Assembly: GCA_963807735.1 (NCBI GenBank) | Contig: CAWEDI010000026.1 | Coordinates: forward strand, 62,001 to 126,000 | DNA length: 64,000 nucleotides | Source: Roseiarcus sp963807735 | GTDB taxonomy: Bacteria > Pseudomonadota > Alphaproteobacteria > Rhizobiales > Beijerinckiaceae | Direction: 5' to 3' | Shown here: piece after piece, positions 8,652-17,803 of the stretch | How the letters are laid out: each line of letters begins with the position of its first letter | Position numbering within the stretch: the first letter of the stretch is position 1 | Position numbers and translations under genes: made by a program | The notes under the pieces: generated by a model | What the model was told of the DNA's origin: nothing | The model's input: only the letters and a program-made list of their open reading frames with translations | Database searches by the model: none

Positions 8652-10352
8652 CGCGGCAAAACGCTTGGAAACCGCCGAAAATACGAGACTTTCGTCAGCG
8701 AATCTGCTAGCTATCTCGCATGAGCGAGCGCTCCGACGAGCTTCCCAACGACGTCGACAAACTCAAGGCCATGACGCTCGAGATCACAGCTCGAGCTGAG
8801 GCGGACGTGAAGGCCGCTCGCGGCGAAGTCCTGCAGTTGAAAGCCGAAGTCAACGACTTGGCAGAAGCCAATGCGACAGCCAAGGCCGAGATCGCGCGGC
8901 TGACCTCAATCCTGAGGACGCTACAACGCGGACAGTTCGGCAAGAGGTCGGAAAAGCTGGCCGCTGACAAGGACGAGCAGCAGAGCTTCGCGTTCGAGGA
9001 AGTCGAGACTGGGCTGGAAGAGATCGGCGCCCGGCTCGCAGCGAAGACCAGCGGCAAGTCGCGTGCTCCGTCCGCGAGCAAGCCGCGCTTTCCCTCGCAT
9101 CTGGAGCGGGTCGAGGAGGTTCTCGAGCCCGCCATTCCTCCGGGCTTCGAGGACAAGGAGCGGGTCAAGATCGGTGAGGACGAGAGTTTCCGGCTCGACG
9201 TCGTGCGCGCCCGGTTCCGGCTCATCGTGACCATTCGACCGAAATACGCCTTCAAGGAGCCAACGACGATCCTGCAAGCGCCGGCGCCGGAGCACATCAT
9301 AGAGGCCGGCCTGCCGACCGAAGCGCTGCTCGCGCAGGTCGCCATCTCCAAATACGCCGACGGCCTGCCGCTCTATCGCCAAGAAGCCATCTACGCCCGC
9401 GACGGCGTCGAACTCAGCCGCTCGCTGATGGCGCAATGGATGGGCGCAGTGGGCTTCCACTTCGAGCCGCTGGCGGCTTTCGTTCTGGCGCGCATCCGCG
9501 AGGGCGAGCGCATCTTCGCCGACGAGACGACATTGCCGACCTTGGATCCCGGCGCCGGCAAGGCCAAGACGGCATGGCTTTGGGCTTATGCGCGCGATGA
9601 CAGGCCGTTCGGCGGCGCCGGGCCGCCGATGGTCGCCTATCGGTTCGAAGACAGCCGGTCTGGCGATTGCGCGGCGCGACATCTCGGCGACTATCGCGGC
9701 ATTCTGCAATGCGACGGCTATGTCGGATATCGCAAGCTTGCGAGCACTCCACGCGCCAATGGCCTGCGGCTCGCGGGATGTTGGGCGCATCTGCGGCGGC
9801 GTTTCTTCGACCTTCACGCCAACGGCGAGTCGGTCGTGGCGAGCGCGACAGTCGAGCAGATGAAGCTGTTATGGGCTGTCGAGGACGATGTGCGCGGGCA
9901 ATCGCCGGAAACGCGAGTGGCGGCGCGGCGCGTGACATCGGTCGGGGTCGTGCAGGCGCTGTTCGAACTCTGGGAGCGCGAACTGCCGCGCATCTCCGGC
10001 AAATCGAAACTTGCAGAGGCGATCCGCTACGCCCGATCCTATCGTGCTCCGCTATTGCTGTTCCTCAACGACGGCCGCGTCGAGATCGACTCCAACATCG
10101 TCGAGCGCGCGATCCGGCCCCAGACAATCACAAGGAAGAACTCGCTCTTCGCCGGTTCCGTTGGAGGCGGGCGAACATGGGCGTCCATCGCCACCATGTT
10201 GCAAACATGCAAGATGAATGGCGTCGATCCCTACGCCTGGGCCAAGCTGACGTTGGAGCGCGTCGCCAACCGCTGGCCCAACAGCGACATTGAGGCACTC
10301 ATGCCTTGGAACTTAAAACCAGCAACCTGAACGGCCTTCGCTACACGCTTAC
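8323..10352 (+). mobile_element. IS66-family remnant without its left end
   Basis: The element keeps most of tnpB, all of tnpC and a right terminal repeat (complement of 10333-10352: GTAAGCGTGTAGCGAAGGCC, typical of IS66 ends). The left repeat and tnpA are missing. The junction with IS630 at about 8320 is a deletion, so the element should not move by itself. Confidence 0.75.
8720..10330 (+). CDS. tnpC: IS66-family transposase TnpC
   Basis: This 536-residue protein is near full length for TnpC. It has an N-terminal coiled coil (20-70), a leucine-rich segment with RTLQRGQFGKRSEKL, a zinc-finger region that looks degenerate (the usual CxxC pair near residues 130-160 is not seen), and the DDE domain. 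The latter has FADETTLPTLDPG (first Asp), ILQCDGYVGYRKL (second Asp), GCWAHLRRRFFD, and NIVERAIRP with the Glu and the following KNSLFAGS. It starts at ATG 8720, 68 bp after tnpB. Confidence 0.9.
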   Translation: MSERSDELPNDVDKLKAMTLEITARAEADVKAARGEVLQLKAEVNDLAEANATAKAEIARLTSILRTLQRGQFGKRSEKLAADKDEQQSFAFEEVETGLEEIGARLAAKTSGKSRAPSASKPRFPSHLERVEEVLEPAIPPGFEDKERVKIGEDESFRLDVVRARFRLIVTIRPKYAFKEPTTILQAPAPEHIIEAGLPTEALLAQVAISKYADGLPLYRQEAIYARDGVELSRSLMAQWMGAVGFHFEPLAAFVLARIREGERIFADETTLPTLDPGAGKAKTAWLWAYARDDRPFGGAGPPMVAYRFEDSRSGDCAARHLGDYRGILQCDGYVGYRKLASTPRANGLRLAGCWAHLRRRFFDLHANGESVVASATVEQMKLLWAVEDDVRGQSPETRVAARRVTSVGVVQALFELWERELPRISGKSKLAEAIRYARSYRAPLLLFLNDGRVEIDSNIVERAIRPQTITRKNSLFAGSVGGGRTWASIATMLQTCKMNGVDPYAWAKLTLERVANRWPNSDIEALMPWNLKPAT

Positions 10353-10480
10353 TGTCCAACCGCATCTTCAAATCCTACGAAGACATCCTCGATCACTGCT
10401 GTTACGCTTGGAACACCCTCATCGACCAACCGTGGCGCATCATGTCCATCGGACTGCGCAGGTGGGCACATGGGTACTGA
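10353..10480 (+). pseudogene. IS630 transposase, C-terminal fragment
   Basis: Right after the IS66 right end the frame reads LSNRIFKSYEDILDHCCYAWN, then TLIDQPWRIMSIGLRRWAH and a stop at 10478-10480. This is the normal end of the IS630 transposase broken at 8322. The intervening KCPELNPVEN-type segment with the catalytic Glu is absent on both sides. Confidence 0.8.
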
Positions 10481-10548
10481 TCATTGAGGGGTGGTATAAA
10501 ACAATATTGTTCGAGGCAAAAATATTTGTACCAATATATACCAACAAG

Positions 10549-10582
10549 CTGAAGCGCTTCCCTCATGCCCTCCGCGCTTCAG
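10549..10582 (-). terminator. Stem-loop just after hsdR
   Basis: CTGAAGCGC (10549-10557) pairs perfectly with GCGCTTCAG (10574-10582), two bases past the hsdR stop. There is no clear T run after it on the minus strand, so it may stabilise the transcript end rather than act as an intrinsic terminator. Confidence 0.45.
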
Positions 10583-10584
10583 AC

Positions 10585-13500
10585 TCAAGGCGCCCAGCTT
10601 GACGACAAAGCTTCCGCCTGTCTCAGGACAGTTTGCACAGCCGCGTCTTGTAGGTCTGGCGGATATCCGTGCTTACGGAGAATCCGTTTCACAAGTACGC
10701 GCATACGCGCGCGCGCGCTCTCCCTGTGCGACCAGTCTACCGAGGCGCTTCCTTTGAGGCTGGCGAGTAGTTCGTGGGCGATGACCTTGAGAGAGTCGTT
10801 GCCCATGACATCGACCGCGCTTTGGTTTTCGGCCAGCGCGTCATAAAACGCGATTTCGTCGTTAGATAAGCCTTCCTCTTCGCCCCGCTGGCGCGCGGCG
10901 CGAACGTCTTTCGCGAGGTTGATTAACTCTTGCAGGACCTCAACCGTGCTAATCGCGTTGGTGTGATAGCGCGCGATTGCCGCTTCAAGGCGCTCGGAAA
11001 ACCGCTTTGTCTCGACGACATTGGTTTTGCTGCGCGAGCGAATTTCGTCGTTCAAGAGTTTGCGGAGCGCTTCAAGCGCGAGGTTTTTCTTCTCAAGCTG
11101 TTGGACTTCGGCAAGAAACTCGTCGGAAAGGATGGAAATGTCGGGCGTTGCGATTCCGGCGGCGGCGAGAATATCGACGATTTCGGTGGAAACGACCGCG
11201 CGATCCAAGATTTGCTGAATGGCAAATTCGCGATCCGCGCCGCCACTCCCCGAGGTTTCAGCGGCCTTGACCAAGGCGGCGCGAACCGTCTGGAAGAAGC
11301 CGACATCATCGCGGATTTCCCGCGCCGCGTCGCTCGCGGAAGCCAAGGCGAAAGCCTTGGATAGGGCAAGGACTGCGTCCTGGTAGCGGCGGTTTTCGCG
11401 CCGCTTCCCGTCTTCCGTGGTTTCCTTAGCGGCCGCTTCGTGTTGGTGTCCAAGAATCCATTCAATGGCCTCGGCCAGCATTATCAAACGTTCATGCGGA
11501 GTTCCGGCCAGTCCGGGCTCATAGTCGAAACCGTGATACATCGCCTTCACGATTTCGTACTTTTCGAGCAGCACAGCGACCGCTTCGGCCTCGTCGATTC
11601 CTGCTTGGCGTTGGTCCGCGCCAGAATAGTCGCGAAGCGCGTTTTTCAAATTCTGGGCGATTCCGATGTAGTCGACGACAAGACCCGCCGGTTTGTCTCG
11701 GAAAACGCGGTTGACGCGGGCGATCGCTTGCATGAGCCCGTGCCCCTTCATGGGCTTGTCGACATACATCGTGTGCATCGACGGAGCGTCGAACCCCGTC
11801 AGCCACATATCTCTGACGATCACAAGCTTGAGCGGGTCATCCGGGTCTTTCGCGCGCTTTGCCAGAAGGTCGCGCCGGGCCTTGGTCCCTATGTGCGGTT
11901 GCCATGCCGGAGCGTCGGAGGCTGAACCTGTCATGACAATTTTTATGGCGCCCGCCGCATCGTCGTCGCTATGCCACGCGGGACGAAGCGCGACGATTTG
12001 ATCGTAGAGCGCGACACAAATACGGCGGCTCATGCAAACGACCATCGCCTTGCCGTCCATAGCCGCGACACGATCCTCGAAATGGCGCACCAAGTCCGCT
12101 GCGACCATCGCGAGCCGCTTCTGCGAGCCAACCAAAGCCTCAACCGTCGCCCATTTGCGCTTGATGCGCTCCTGCTCGGTGATCGCCTCGTCTTCGGTCA
12201 GTTCCTCGATTTCCGCGTCGATCTTGGGCTTTTCGTCCTCGGGAAGCTCGATCCGGGCAAGACGGCTCTCATAATAAATTGGCACCGTCGCGCCGTCTTC
12301 GACGCCCCGGCTGATGTCGTAGATGTCGATATATTCGCCGAACACGGCGGGCGTGTTTACGTCGCCTGTCTCGATGGGCGTGCCGGTGAAGCCGATAAAG
12401 GAGGCGTTCGGGAGAGCGTCGCGCAGATATTTGGCGAATCCGTAAGCGATTTCACCGGTCTTTTTCTCGATTTTCGCCCGGAAACCATATTGGCTACGAT
12501 GCGCTTCGTCGGCGATCACAACGATATTCCGGCGGTCCGACAGCATCGGGTAGCCGGTCTCTCCCGTCGCGGGCGAGAACTTCTGTATGGTCGTGAAAAT
12601 GACGCCGCCCGAGGCGCGGCCGAGCGCAGATTTCAAATCGTCCCGGCTGTCCGCTTGGATAGGTGTTTGCCGGATCAAGTCGCGGCACATCGAGAATGTG
12701 CCGAAAAGCTGATCGTCGAGATCGTTGCGGTCTGTGATGACGAGGATGGTCGGGTTTTCGAGTTCGGGACGCCGCACAAGTTGCCCGGCGTAGAACGCCA
12801 TCAAGAGGCTCTTGCCGGACCCCTGCGTATGCCAAATGACGCCAACCTTGCGGTTGCCCTTGGGCGCGGACGCCTCCACCGTCTTTTCGACGGCGTGGAG
12901 AACCGCGTGGAACTGGTGATAGCCCGCAATGATTTTGGCGAGACCTGAGCCCGTCTCCCCGAATACCGTAAAGTCGTGGAGCAGGCCGAGAAATCGTTGA
13001 GGCGCGAAAACGCCTTCGAGCAAGACATTCAGTTCTGGCTGTCCCTTCGCGGCGATGACTTTCCCGTCTGTCGTGCGCCAGGGCATGAAGCGTTCTTGGT
13101 CGGCCGTGAGGGAACCAATACGGGCCGTAAGGCCGTCCGAGGTGACCAGCACCGCGTTCGTTCGGAAAAGGGACGGTATTTGTGACTTGTAGGTCCGAAG
13201 TTGATTGTAGGCGCCAGTGAGGGTCGCGTTTTCGCCGCCCGGCGCCTTGAGTTCGATCACGCCGAGCGGCAGGCCGTTGACGAAGACCACGACGTCCGGT
13301 CGTCGGTTGACGCCGCCCTCGATGACGGTGAACTGGCCCGTTGCGAGCCAATCGTTGGCGGCGAGATTGTCGAAATCGATCAGGCGGACCTTGTCGCCCC
13401 GGATGGTGCCGTCGTCAGCGTAAAACTCGACATCGACGCCCTCGACGATCAGCTTGTGCAGACGGCGGTTTTCCTCGACGAGCGACGGCTTTTCCGTTGC

Positions 13501-13725
13501 GAAGATTTTGCGCAGCGCGTCACCGCGAGCTTCAGCCGGGATTGTCGGGTTGAGTTCATCGATGGCGGCGGTCAGTCGCTTGGCGAGGATGACATCCGCA
13601 TAAGCTTCGCGCTCGGGCGCTTTTCCGTCCGGACCAATTTGTGCGTCCGATGCGACCGCGTACCCGAGCTTGATAAGTTGATCTAGCACCGCCTCCTCTA
13701 CGGCAGCCTCTGAGAGATACGCCAT
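10585..13725 (-). CDS. hsdR: Type I restriction enzyme, R subunit
   Basis: HsdR supplies DNA translocation and cleavage for the HsdR2M2S complex. The 1046-residue protein has the N-terminal nuclease motif (PDVVVF...GVIELK, about 143-159), then the SF2 motor with WHTQGSGKS (Walker A, about 298-306), IADEAHRSQ, GFTGTP and a C-terminal helical part. The start is ATG 13725 after GGAGGT, overlapping the stop of the preceding Abi-type gene (TGATG). A longer in-frame start 48 bp upstream lacks support. It is the last gene of the operon and looks intact, but its partner HsdM is truncated. Confidence 0.93.
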   Translation of the reverse strand: MAYLSEAAVEEAVLDQLIKLGYAVASDAQIGPDGKAPEREAYADVILAKRLTAAIDELNPTIPAEARGDALRKIFATEKPSLVEENRRLHKLIVEGVDVEFYADDGTIRGDKVRLIDFDNLAANDWLATGQFTVIEGGVNRRPDVVVFVNGLPLGVIELKAPGGENATLTGAYNQLRTYKSQIPSLFRTNAVLVTSDGLTARIGSLTADQERFMPWRTTDGKVIAAKGQPELNVLLEGVFAPQRFLGLLHDFTVFGETGSGLAKIIAGYHQFHAVLHAVEKTVEASAPKGNRKVGVIWHTQGSGKSLLMAFYAGQLVRRPELENPTILVITDRNDLDDQLFGTFSMCRDLIRQTPIQADSRDDLKSALGRASGGVIFTTIQKFSPATGETGYPMLSDRRNIVVIADEAHRSQYGFRAKIEKKTGEIAYGFAKYLRDALPNASFIGFTGTPIETGDVNTPAVFGEYIDIYDISRGVEDGATVPIYYESRLARIELPEDEKPKIDAEIEELTEDEAITEQERIKRKWATVEALVGSQKRLAMVAADLVRHFEDRVAAMDGKAMVVCMSRRICVALYDQIVALRPAWHSDDDAAGAIKIVMTGSASDAPAWQPHIGTKARRDLLAKRAKDPDDPLKLVIVRDMWLTGFDAPSMHTMYVDKPMKGHGLMQAIARVNRVFRDKPAGLVVDYIGIAQNLKNALRDYSGADQRQAGIDEAEAVAVLLEKYEIVKAMYHGFDYEPGLAGTPHERLIMLAEAIEWILGHQHEAAAKETTEDGKRRENRRYQDAVLALSKAFALASASDAAREIRDDVGFFQTVRAALVKAAETSGSGGADREFAIQQILDRAVVSTEIVDILAAAGIATPDISILSDEFLAEVQQLEKKNLALEALRKLLNDEIRSRSKTNVVETKRFSERLEAAIARYHTNAISTVEVLQELINLAKDVRAARQRGEEEGLSNDEIAFYDALAENQSAVDVMGNDSLKVIAHELLASLKGSASVDWSHRESARARMRVLVKRILRKHGYPPDLQDAAVQTVLRQAEALSSSWAP

Positions 13726-14469
13726 CAGGTGACCTCCGCGTCGTGAGGCGCAGCAGCCTTGGCCTCGAGGCAAGCGTTCAGAACAAGCTTGTATGCTTCT
13801 CGATCAAGTTCGAAAAGGACTTGCGATACGGCGGAAGATAGCTCGATTTCCTCGCGGGGATGAGGCCCATAAAATAATATAGATATGGGGAACACCGTCT
13901 TCGTCCATTTCGCCGCGCAGTCCGGCATATTCGTCAATAACTTCGTTCGCCGCTTTAAATCGCTCATAGGGTTCTTTGCTCAGAACGGCATCAAGCTCGC
14001 GCTCAAGGTAAGCTTCATGCAAAAATGTTACAATCGCGTCGGCTGCTAGCAATGCGGCACGCCGGTGATGCGTAGAAAGCTTTGCTATGAAACCATCCTT
14101 GCCGTGGCTCATCGTCCCGGCCTTGTTGCGTAAGTCTCCGAGAGTGGTCGTCAGCTTATAGTGCTGGGAGATGAGTTTCTTGAAAGCCTCGTCTCTGATT
14201 TCGCTGAGTTCGAGCACGCGCACCGCCGCGCTAACCCATGCCCCAAACGGTGGGTTCTCCTCCGTCGGTTTGACCGGGCTGGTTGGCCTGTCCAGATTGC
14301 CGATAATCACTCGGCAGGCGCATTCCACGACGGCTTTTGCAGCATCGATGCAGGCATCACTATTTTCGTTGAACTCGCGCTCGAGCGCTTCGAACGTTTG
14401 ATGCAACATTGGAGCGTGGTTCCAATGTGCACAAAACGTCCGGATGCCGGGATACCAGTCTGCGCTCAT
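13725..14469 (-). pseudogene. Abortive-infection (Abi_C-like) family protein, frameshifted
   Basis: The gene sits between hsdS and hsdR, overlapping both by a few bases. The first frame (14469 to about 13885) has a helical N-terminus and the Abi_C-like core TTLGDLRNKAGTMSHGKDGF, followed by AALLAADAIVTFLHEAYLERE. Coding then appears to move to another frame (FYGPHPREEIELSS to the stop at 13725-13727), which is protein-like and overlaps the hsdR start. The change lies at ATTATTTTATGG near 13880, a T4 tract, so a one-base indel or sequencing error is likely. Abi_C proteins are linked to phage defence; a role here is inferred from the operon. Confidence 0.7.
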
Positions 14470-15647
14470 GTGGCGTCCCCGACTAGCCTTTCGGTGTCCG
14501 TCACTCTAAATTCGCCGGACATAAGTTTTGTAAGGAGAAGATCACGCATTGCGGCAAGCGTTCGGCTTTCGTCGGCATTCGTCCGAAATTTCGCAAAAAA
14601 TGGCGCGATAATCTTTCCAAATGCCTCGCAGACCGCCGAACCCGCATTCATGAACGGCATCGAATTCATGCGCCCTTGCGAAAGCTTCAGCTGAACGGCA
14701 CCTGTTATGTATGGCGTGACCACTTCAGTTTGAAAATGTAGCAGTAACTGCTCGGTGCCTACGGGGCCTTTTCCCTGAAGCACATGAGCATGATTGTTCA
14801 CCCATATTTTCCCCCAAACATACTGGGTGAACGCCAGGCCGTTCTCCTTCACTACTGATCCATCTTCGCCAACCAAAAGGAAGACGCCATCAAACAGGTA
14901 TGCATCGACGTGGTCCATAATTCCGGTAGCGCCGTGATAGGGAAATGGCCCTTGGCGCTTGGCGCGCTCCTCGCCAGAAACAGGGACTCGTTTCGAGTCG
15001 AAATTTACCATGTGCGCGCCAAGAGGTTCTCGCTTCCACCCCTCCGGCTTACCTTCTTCATCGAGGCGGTCCGGGAAAAGCGACCAGATGTCCGCCGCGA
15101 GATAAGGCGCGCGGCATTCCATCTTGGCGCGGGTCGGGCCGAAATCGACGAACCAATCCTTGAAGATCGCCCGCGCCATCGCCTCCAACGTCTCGTTCAT
15201 CCGCCAGTTTAATTCGATTTTGTCGTCAAGCGCGCCCAGGACAGATGCGATTGCCTCCTGCTCTACAAGCTTCGGCACGCTTAATTCGCGGACATAAACC
15301 GCCGCCCGTGTTGTCGACGGGATAGGCGATCCATCATCTATCTCGCCTAGTTTGTGATGTATTATCGCGTAATAAAGCCATCGCATATCCAGTTCTGATT
15401 TCGGCACGACATAATATGCGGTATCGATTACAAAGAATGGCTCCTTCGAAAACTGAACCCCTCGATAGGCACCTTTCCGCCCAAGAATGACTCCAGGACC
15501 TGGTGCGAGCGCCTTGGCGGTCCATCCAACCGGTCCGTTCGATCCAAAGACACGAAAGGGACCGACAGCGTCGGCGTAACCCCGAATGCCCTTTCCATAT
15601 TCGAGGCTGATTTCGGCGCCCCAAGTGGATTTGCGCCATTCAGCCAT
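14466..15647 (-). CDS. hsdS: Type I restriction-modification specificity subunit
   Basis: HsdS recognises the split DNA target of the complex. The 393 residues hold two target-recognition domains with the usual conserved helices. The first half ends in SVPKLVEQEAIASVLGALDDKIELN (helix 1, about 125-150) and the second in AMRDLLLTKLMSGEFRV near the C-terminus. The start ATG overlaps the end of hsdM by 8 bases, and the stop overlaps the Abi-type gene start (ATGA), so translation is coupled. No damage is visible. Confidence 0.92.
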   Translation of the reverse strand: MAEWRKSTWGAEISLEYGKGIRGYADAVGPFRVFGSNGPVGWTAKALAPGPGVILGRKGAYRGVQFSKEPFFVIDTAYYVVPKSELDMRWLYYAIIHHKLGEIDDGSPIPSTTRAAVYVRELSVPKLVEQEAIASVLGALDDKIELNWRMNETLEAMARAIFKDWFVDFGPTRAKMECRAPYLAADIWSLFPDRLDEEGKPEGWKREPLGAHMVNFDSKRVPVSGEERAKRQGPFPYHGATGIMDHVDAYLFDGVFLLVGEDGSVVKENGLAFTQYVWGKIWVNNHAHVLQGKGPVGTEQLLLHFQTEVVTPYITGAVQLKLSQGRMNSMPFMNAGSAVCEAFGKIIAPFFAKFRTNADESRTLAAMRDLLLTKLMSGEFRVTDTERLVGDAT

Positions 15648-16659
15648 TCGCGCCGACTCCTGCTAGTTTATGCAAGATTGCCGTCGTCAAGCTTTCGGAC
15701 TCGGCAAACTGCTCGTAGAGCTTTGCTTGCAAAGCTGAGAAGCGGTCTACGAATGACATATCATCATCTTCGACATCCGCCGCCCCGACATATCGCCCCG
15801 GCGTCAGCACGAAGCCGTGCGATTTGATCAGGTCCACGCTCGCCGATTTGCAAAACCCCGGCACGTCCTCATAAGCCCCCGCCTCGCCCTCGCCACGCCA
15901 CGCATGATATGCGCGCGTGATCTTCTCAATGTCGGCGTCGGAAAACTCCTTTCGCGTGCGATCCACCATGTGCCCGAGCTTGCGCGCGTCGATGAACAGG
16001 ACTTCGCCGCGACGATCCCGCAACTTCGCATTGCGGGCGACGCCATTTGATTTGTCGCGAGCGAGAAACCACAAGCAGACCGGAATTTGCGTCGAATAGA
16101 AAAGCTGGCCGGGCAGCGCGACCATGCAATCGACGACGCCCGGCGCGCCCTTCACGCCTTCAATCAAGGCCCGGCGAATATCGCCTTCGCCGTGCTGGGT
16201 AGACGACATCGACCCATTGGCCAGTACCACGCCCGCGACGCCGGCCGGCGCGAGGTGATGCACGATATGTTGCACCCAAGCGAAATTGGCGTTGCCGGTA
16301 GGCGGCGCGCCATACTTCCAGCGCACGTCGTCGCGCAGCCGGTCGCCGCCCCAATCGGAAATATTGAACGGCGGATTGGCGAGGATGAAATCGGCCTTCA
16401 GATCGCGCAATTCGTCCTTGTGAAAACTGCCTTCGCTGTTCCATTTGATTTCCGCGTCGATGCCGCGCACCGCAAGGTTCATCTTGCACAGCCGCCACGT
16501 CGTGTAATTCGACTCTTGCCCATAGACGGCGATGTCGCCGATGCGCCCGCCGTGCTCTTCGGCGAAGCGTTCGGATTGCACGAACATACCTCCCGATCCG
16601 CAGCAGGGATCGTAGACGCGGCCCTTGAACGGCTCGATCATCCCAACCATCACGCGCAC
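15640..16659 (-). pseudogene. hsdM: Type I DNA methyltransferase subunit, N-terminus deleted
   Basis: The remaining 339 residues start at GTG 16659 within the sequence normally reading TPRSVVRVMV. The SAM-binding motif I (VYDPCCGSGGMF, about 15-26) and catalytic motif IV (ANPPFNISDWGG) are present, and the C-terminus is complete. The N-terminal helical domain of about 150-170 residues is gone. A stop codon precedes the homologous sequence in frame, and upstream DNA belongs to a different gene joined out of frame at about 16680. Loss of this domain should impair complex assembly and target contact. Confidence 0.85.
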
Positions 16660-16679
16660 GACCGAGCGCGGCGGAGCTA

Positions 16680-17110
16680 TCGACTAAGCATTGTTCCGCT
16701 CTCGCGTATGTGATGACGAGACCAGCGAAGATGTCAGCGACCTTCGCTAGAGATACGGCCCGATACATGAGCCTTTCGCACGTCGGGCAAATGCCCCTGC
16801 CGGCGCCGCGCTTATTCGTGTACGTGACATATTCGACCATGTCGCACGCCGGACGCCGGGGCGATCGGCAGCGAAGGCAATAGAGCTCTCCCGTCTTGCA
16901 GCTTTGTTTGGTCGGGCGACGCGCTTGGTCGAAGGCGCGAACATCGACGCCCCGTAGGAGGCTCTGTCGCCGATCGTCGATCGTCGGAAGTTGTTTCGCC
17001 GCGATCCACCGACGCACGGTCTGCCGATGCGCGCCGAGTAGTTCGGCGAGTTCGGAGACTGTGTAGCTTCGATGGACTTTTACGCGGCGGAAGTTGAACC
17101 GCCGCGCCAT
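16680..17110 (-). pseudogene. Helix-turn-helix zinc-ribbon protein, 3' end lost at hsdM junction
   Basis: From ATG 17110 the protein has an excisionase/MerR-like helix-turn-helix (YTVSELAELLGAHRQTVRRWI, about 15-35) and a four-cysteine region (YCLRC, PACD, GICPTCERL), followed by YRAVSLAKVADIFAGL. After TYARAEQCLVDSS the frame runs out of frame across hsdM sequence, so about the last ten residues are replaced by unrelated sequence. Proteins of this kind accompany integrases in alphaproteobacterial islands; a regulatory role is likely but untested. Confidence 0.65.
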
Positions 17111-17111
17111 A

Positions 17112-17342
17112 TCACGTCGCCCGCTCTATGAGTTTCCGGATATCTTCGACCCGCCACACTGTCGTGCGCGGCCCGAGCTTAACGGGCTTTGGAAAACGCC
17201 CGGTCTTGACGCCTTCCCACCACGTCGATCGCCCGACTGGGATCGGGCCAAGGGGAGCGAGGATCGACGACAAGCGGACGAAGCCCGTCTTCGGGAGATC
17301 GGCCACCCTTTGTTCTTGCACCACTTTTTCGCTTATCATCAA
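17112..17342 (-). CDS. AlpA-family regulatory protein
   Basis: This 76-residue protein has the AlpA/excisionase pattern: LPKTGFVRLSSILAPLGPIPV, then the recognition segment STWWEGVKTGRFPKPVKLGPRTTVWRVEDI (written here in part), ending in RKLIERAT. AlpA-type proteins bind DNA and often control the integrase or excision of P4-like islands. It has two ATG codons at the start (17342 and 17339) and its stop lies next to the downstream helix-turn-helix gene start at 17110, so the two form an operon close to attR. Confidence 0.82.
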   Translation of the reverse strand: MMISEKVVQEQRVADLPKTGFVRLSSILAPLGPIPVGRSTWWEGVKTGRFPKPVKLGPRTTVWRVEDIRKLIERAT

Positions 17343-17414
17343 TTCAAAACCCTATCCGTCAGAGTGACGGCGGGGGCGACGACATTTCGGGTTGAAATCG
17401 TCGTCACCCCTGTT

Positions 17415-17494
17415 AGGGTTGCACCGCTCTAGCAGAGCGCGGAGGCAACCCCGCCGGACCCGTGATCGCCTTGGCGGGCGACCGGGTCCTTTTT
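17415..17494 (+). ncRNA. Candidate small structured RNA with intrinsic terminator
   Basis: GGGTTGC (17415-17421) pairs with GCAACCC (17444-17450) around an inner hairpin CGCTCT/AGAGCG (17424-17429/17433-17438). Five bases on, GGACCCG (17455-17461) pairs with CGGGTCC (17482-17488) followed by TTTTTT, a classic intrinsic terminator on the plus strand. No protein frame ends here. It lies upstream of alpA on the opposite strand. Confidence 0.4.
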
Positions 17495-17803
17495 TACGCC
17501 GGCGCACCGGACCGAAGCAGGTCCGAACGCACTTGGCGGGATATCGAATAGAATTCTCGTTGGGTAGCCCCGACCGACTTATCCCCGCAATTCGATGGGG
17601 CGAAATCTTTTTCGCGCATTGCTTTTGACGCGAGTATTGACTTCGAAAATTGCCACCCCGCGAATCGCAAAGGCGGGTTGCGTCTACATACGGATTTGAT
17701 TGCCTAAATGCTAACGCAGAAGGGTGTTGGCTTTTTTGTTGGCCTTTCAATTTTACGAATTTATGTTATTTGTGAAGTTTCAATATATTAGATGTAAGTT
17801 TTT
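17495..17803. other. Gene-free right end of the island
   Basis: This roughly 310 bp stretch between the hairpin pair and attR becomes AT-rich (17700-17800). I see no convincing gene; integrase arm-type sites may lie here but cannot be recognised by eye. Confidence 0.35.

Larger units (their letters stand above)
7357..10497 (+). mobile_element. IS630-family element interrupted by an IS66 remnant
   Basis: The outer ends share related inverted repeats: ATACCAGTCCCCACGAATG at the left, and ATACCACCCCTCAATGATC on the complement at the right, each next to TA as expected for IS630. The transposase gene lies in two parts, 7444-8322 and 10353-10480. About 15-20 codons between them, including the region of the third catalytic acid, are missing, so this is more than a simple insertion. 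Confidence 0.75.

Noticed and set aside
10500..10512. Palindrome AACAATATTGTT downstream of the IS630 end
   Set aside because: It is short and AT-rich, at the 3' side of hsdR, and can easily occur by chance.
17352..17750. Minus-strand frame of 132 codons upstream of alpA
   Set aside because: It runs through the hairpin pair and shows no protein-like pattern or ribosome site.
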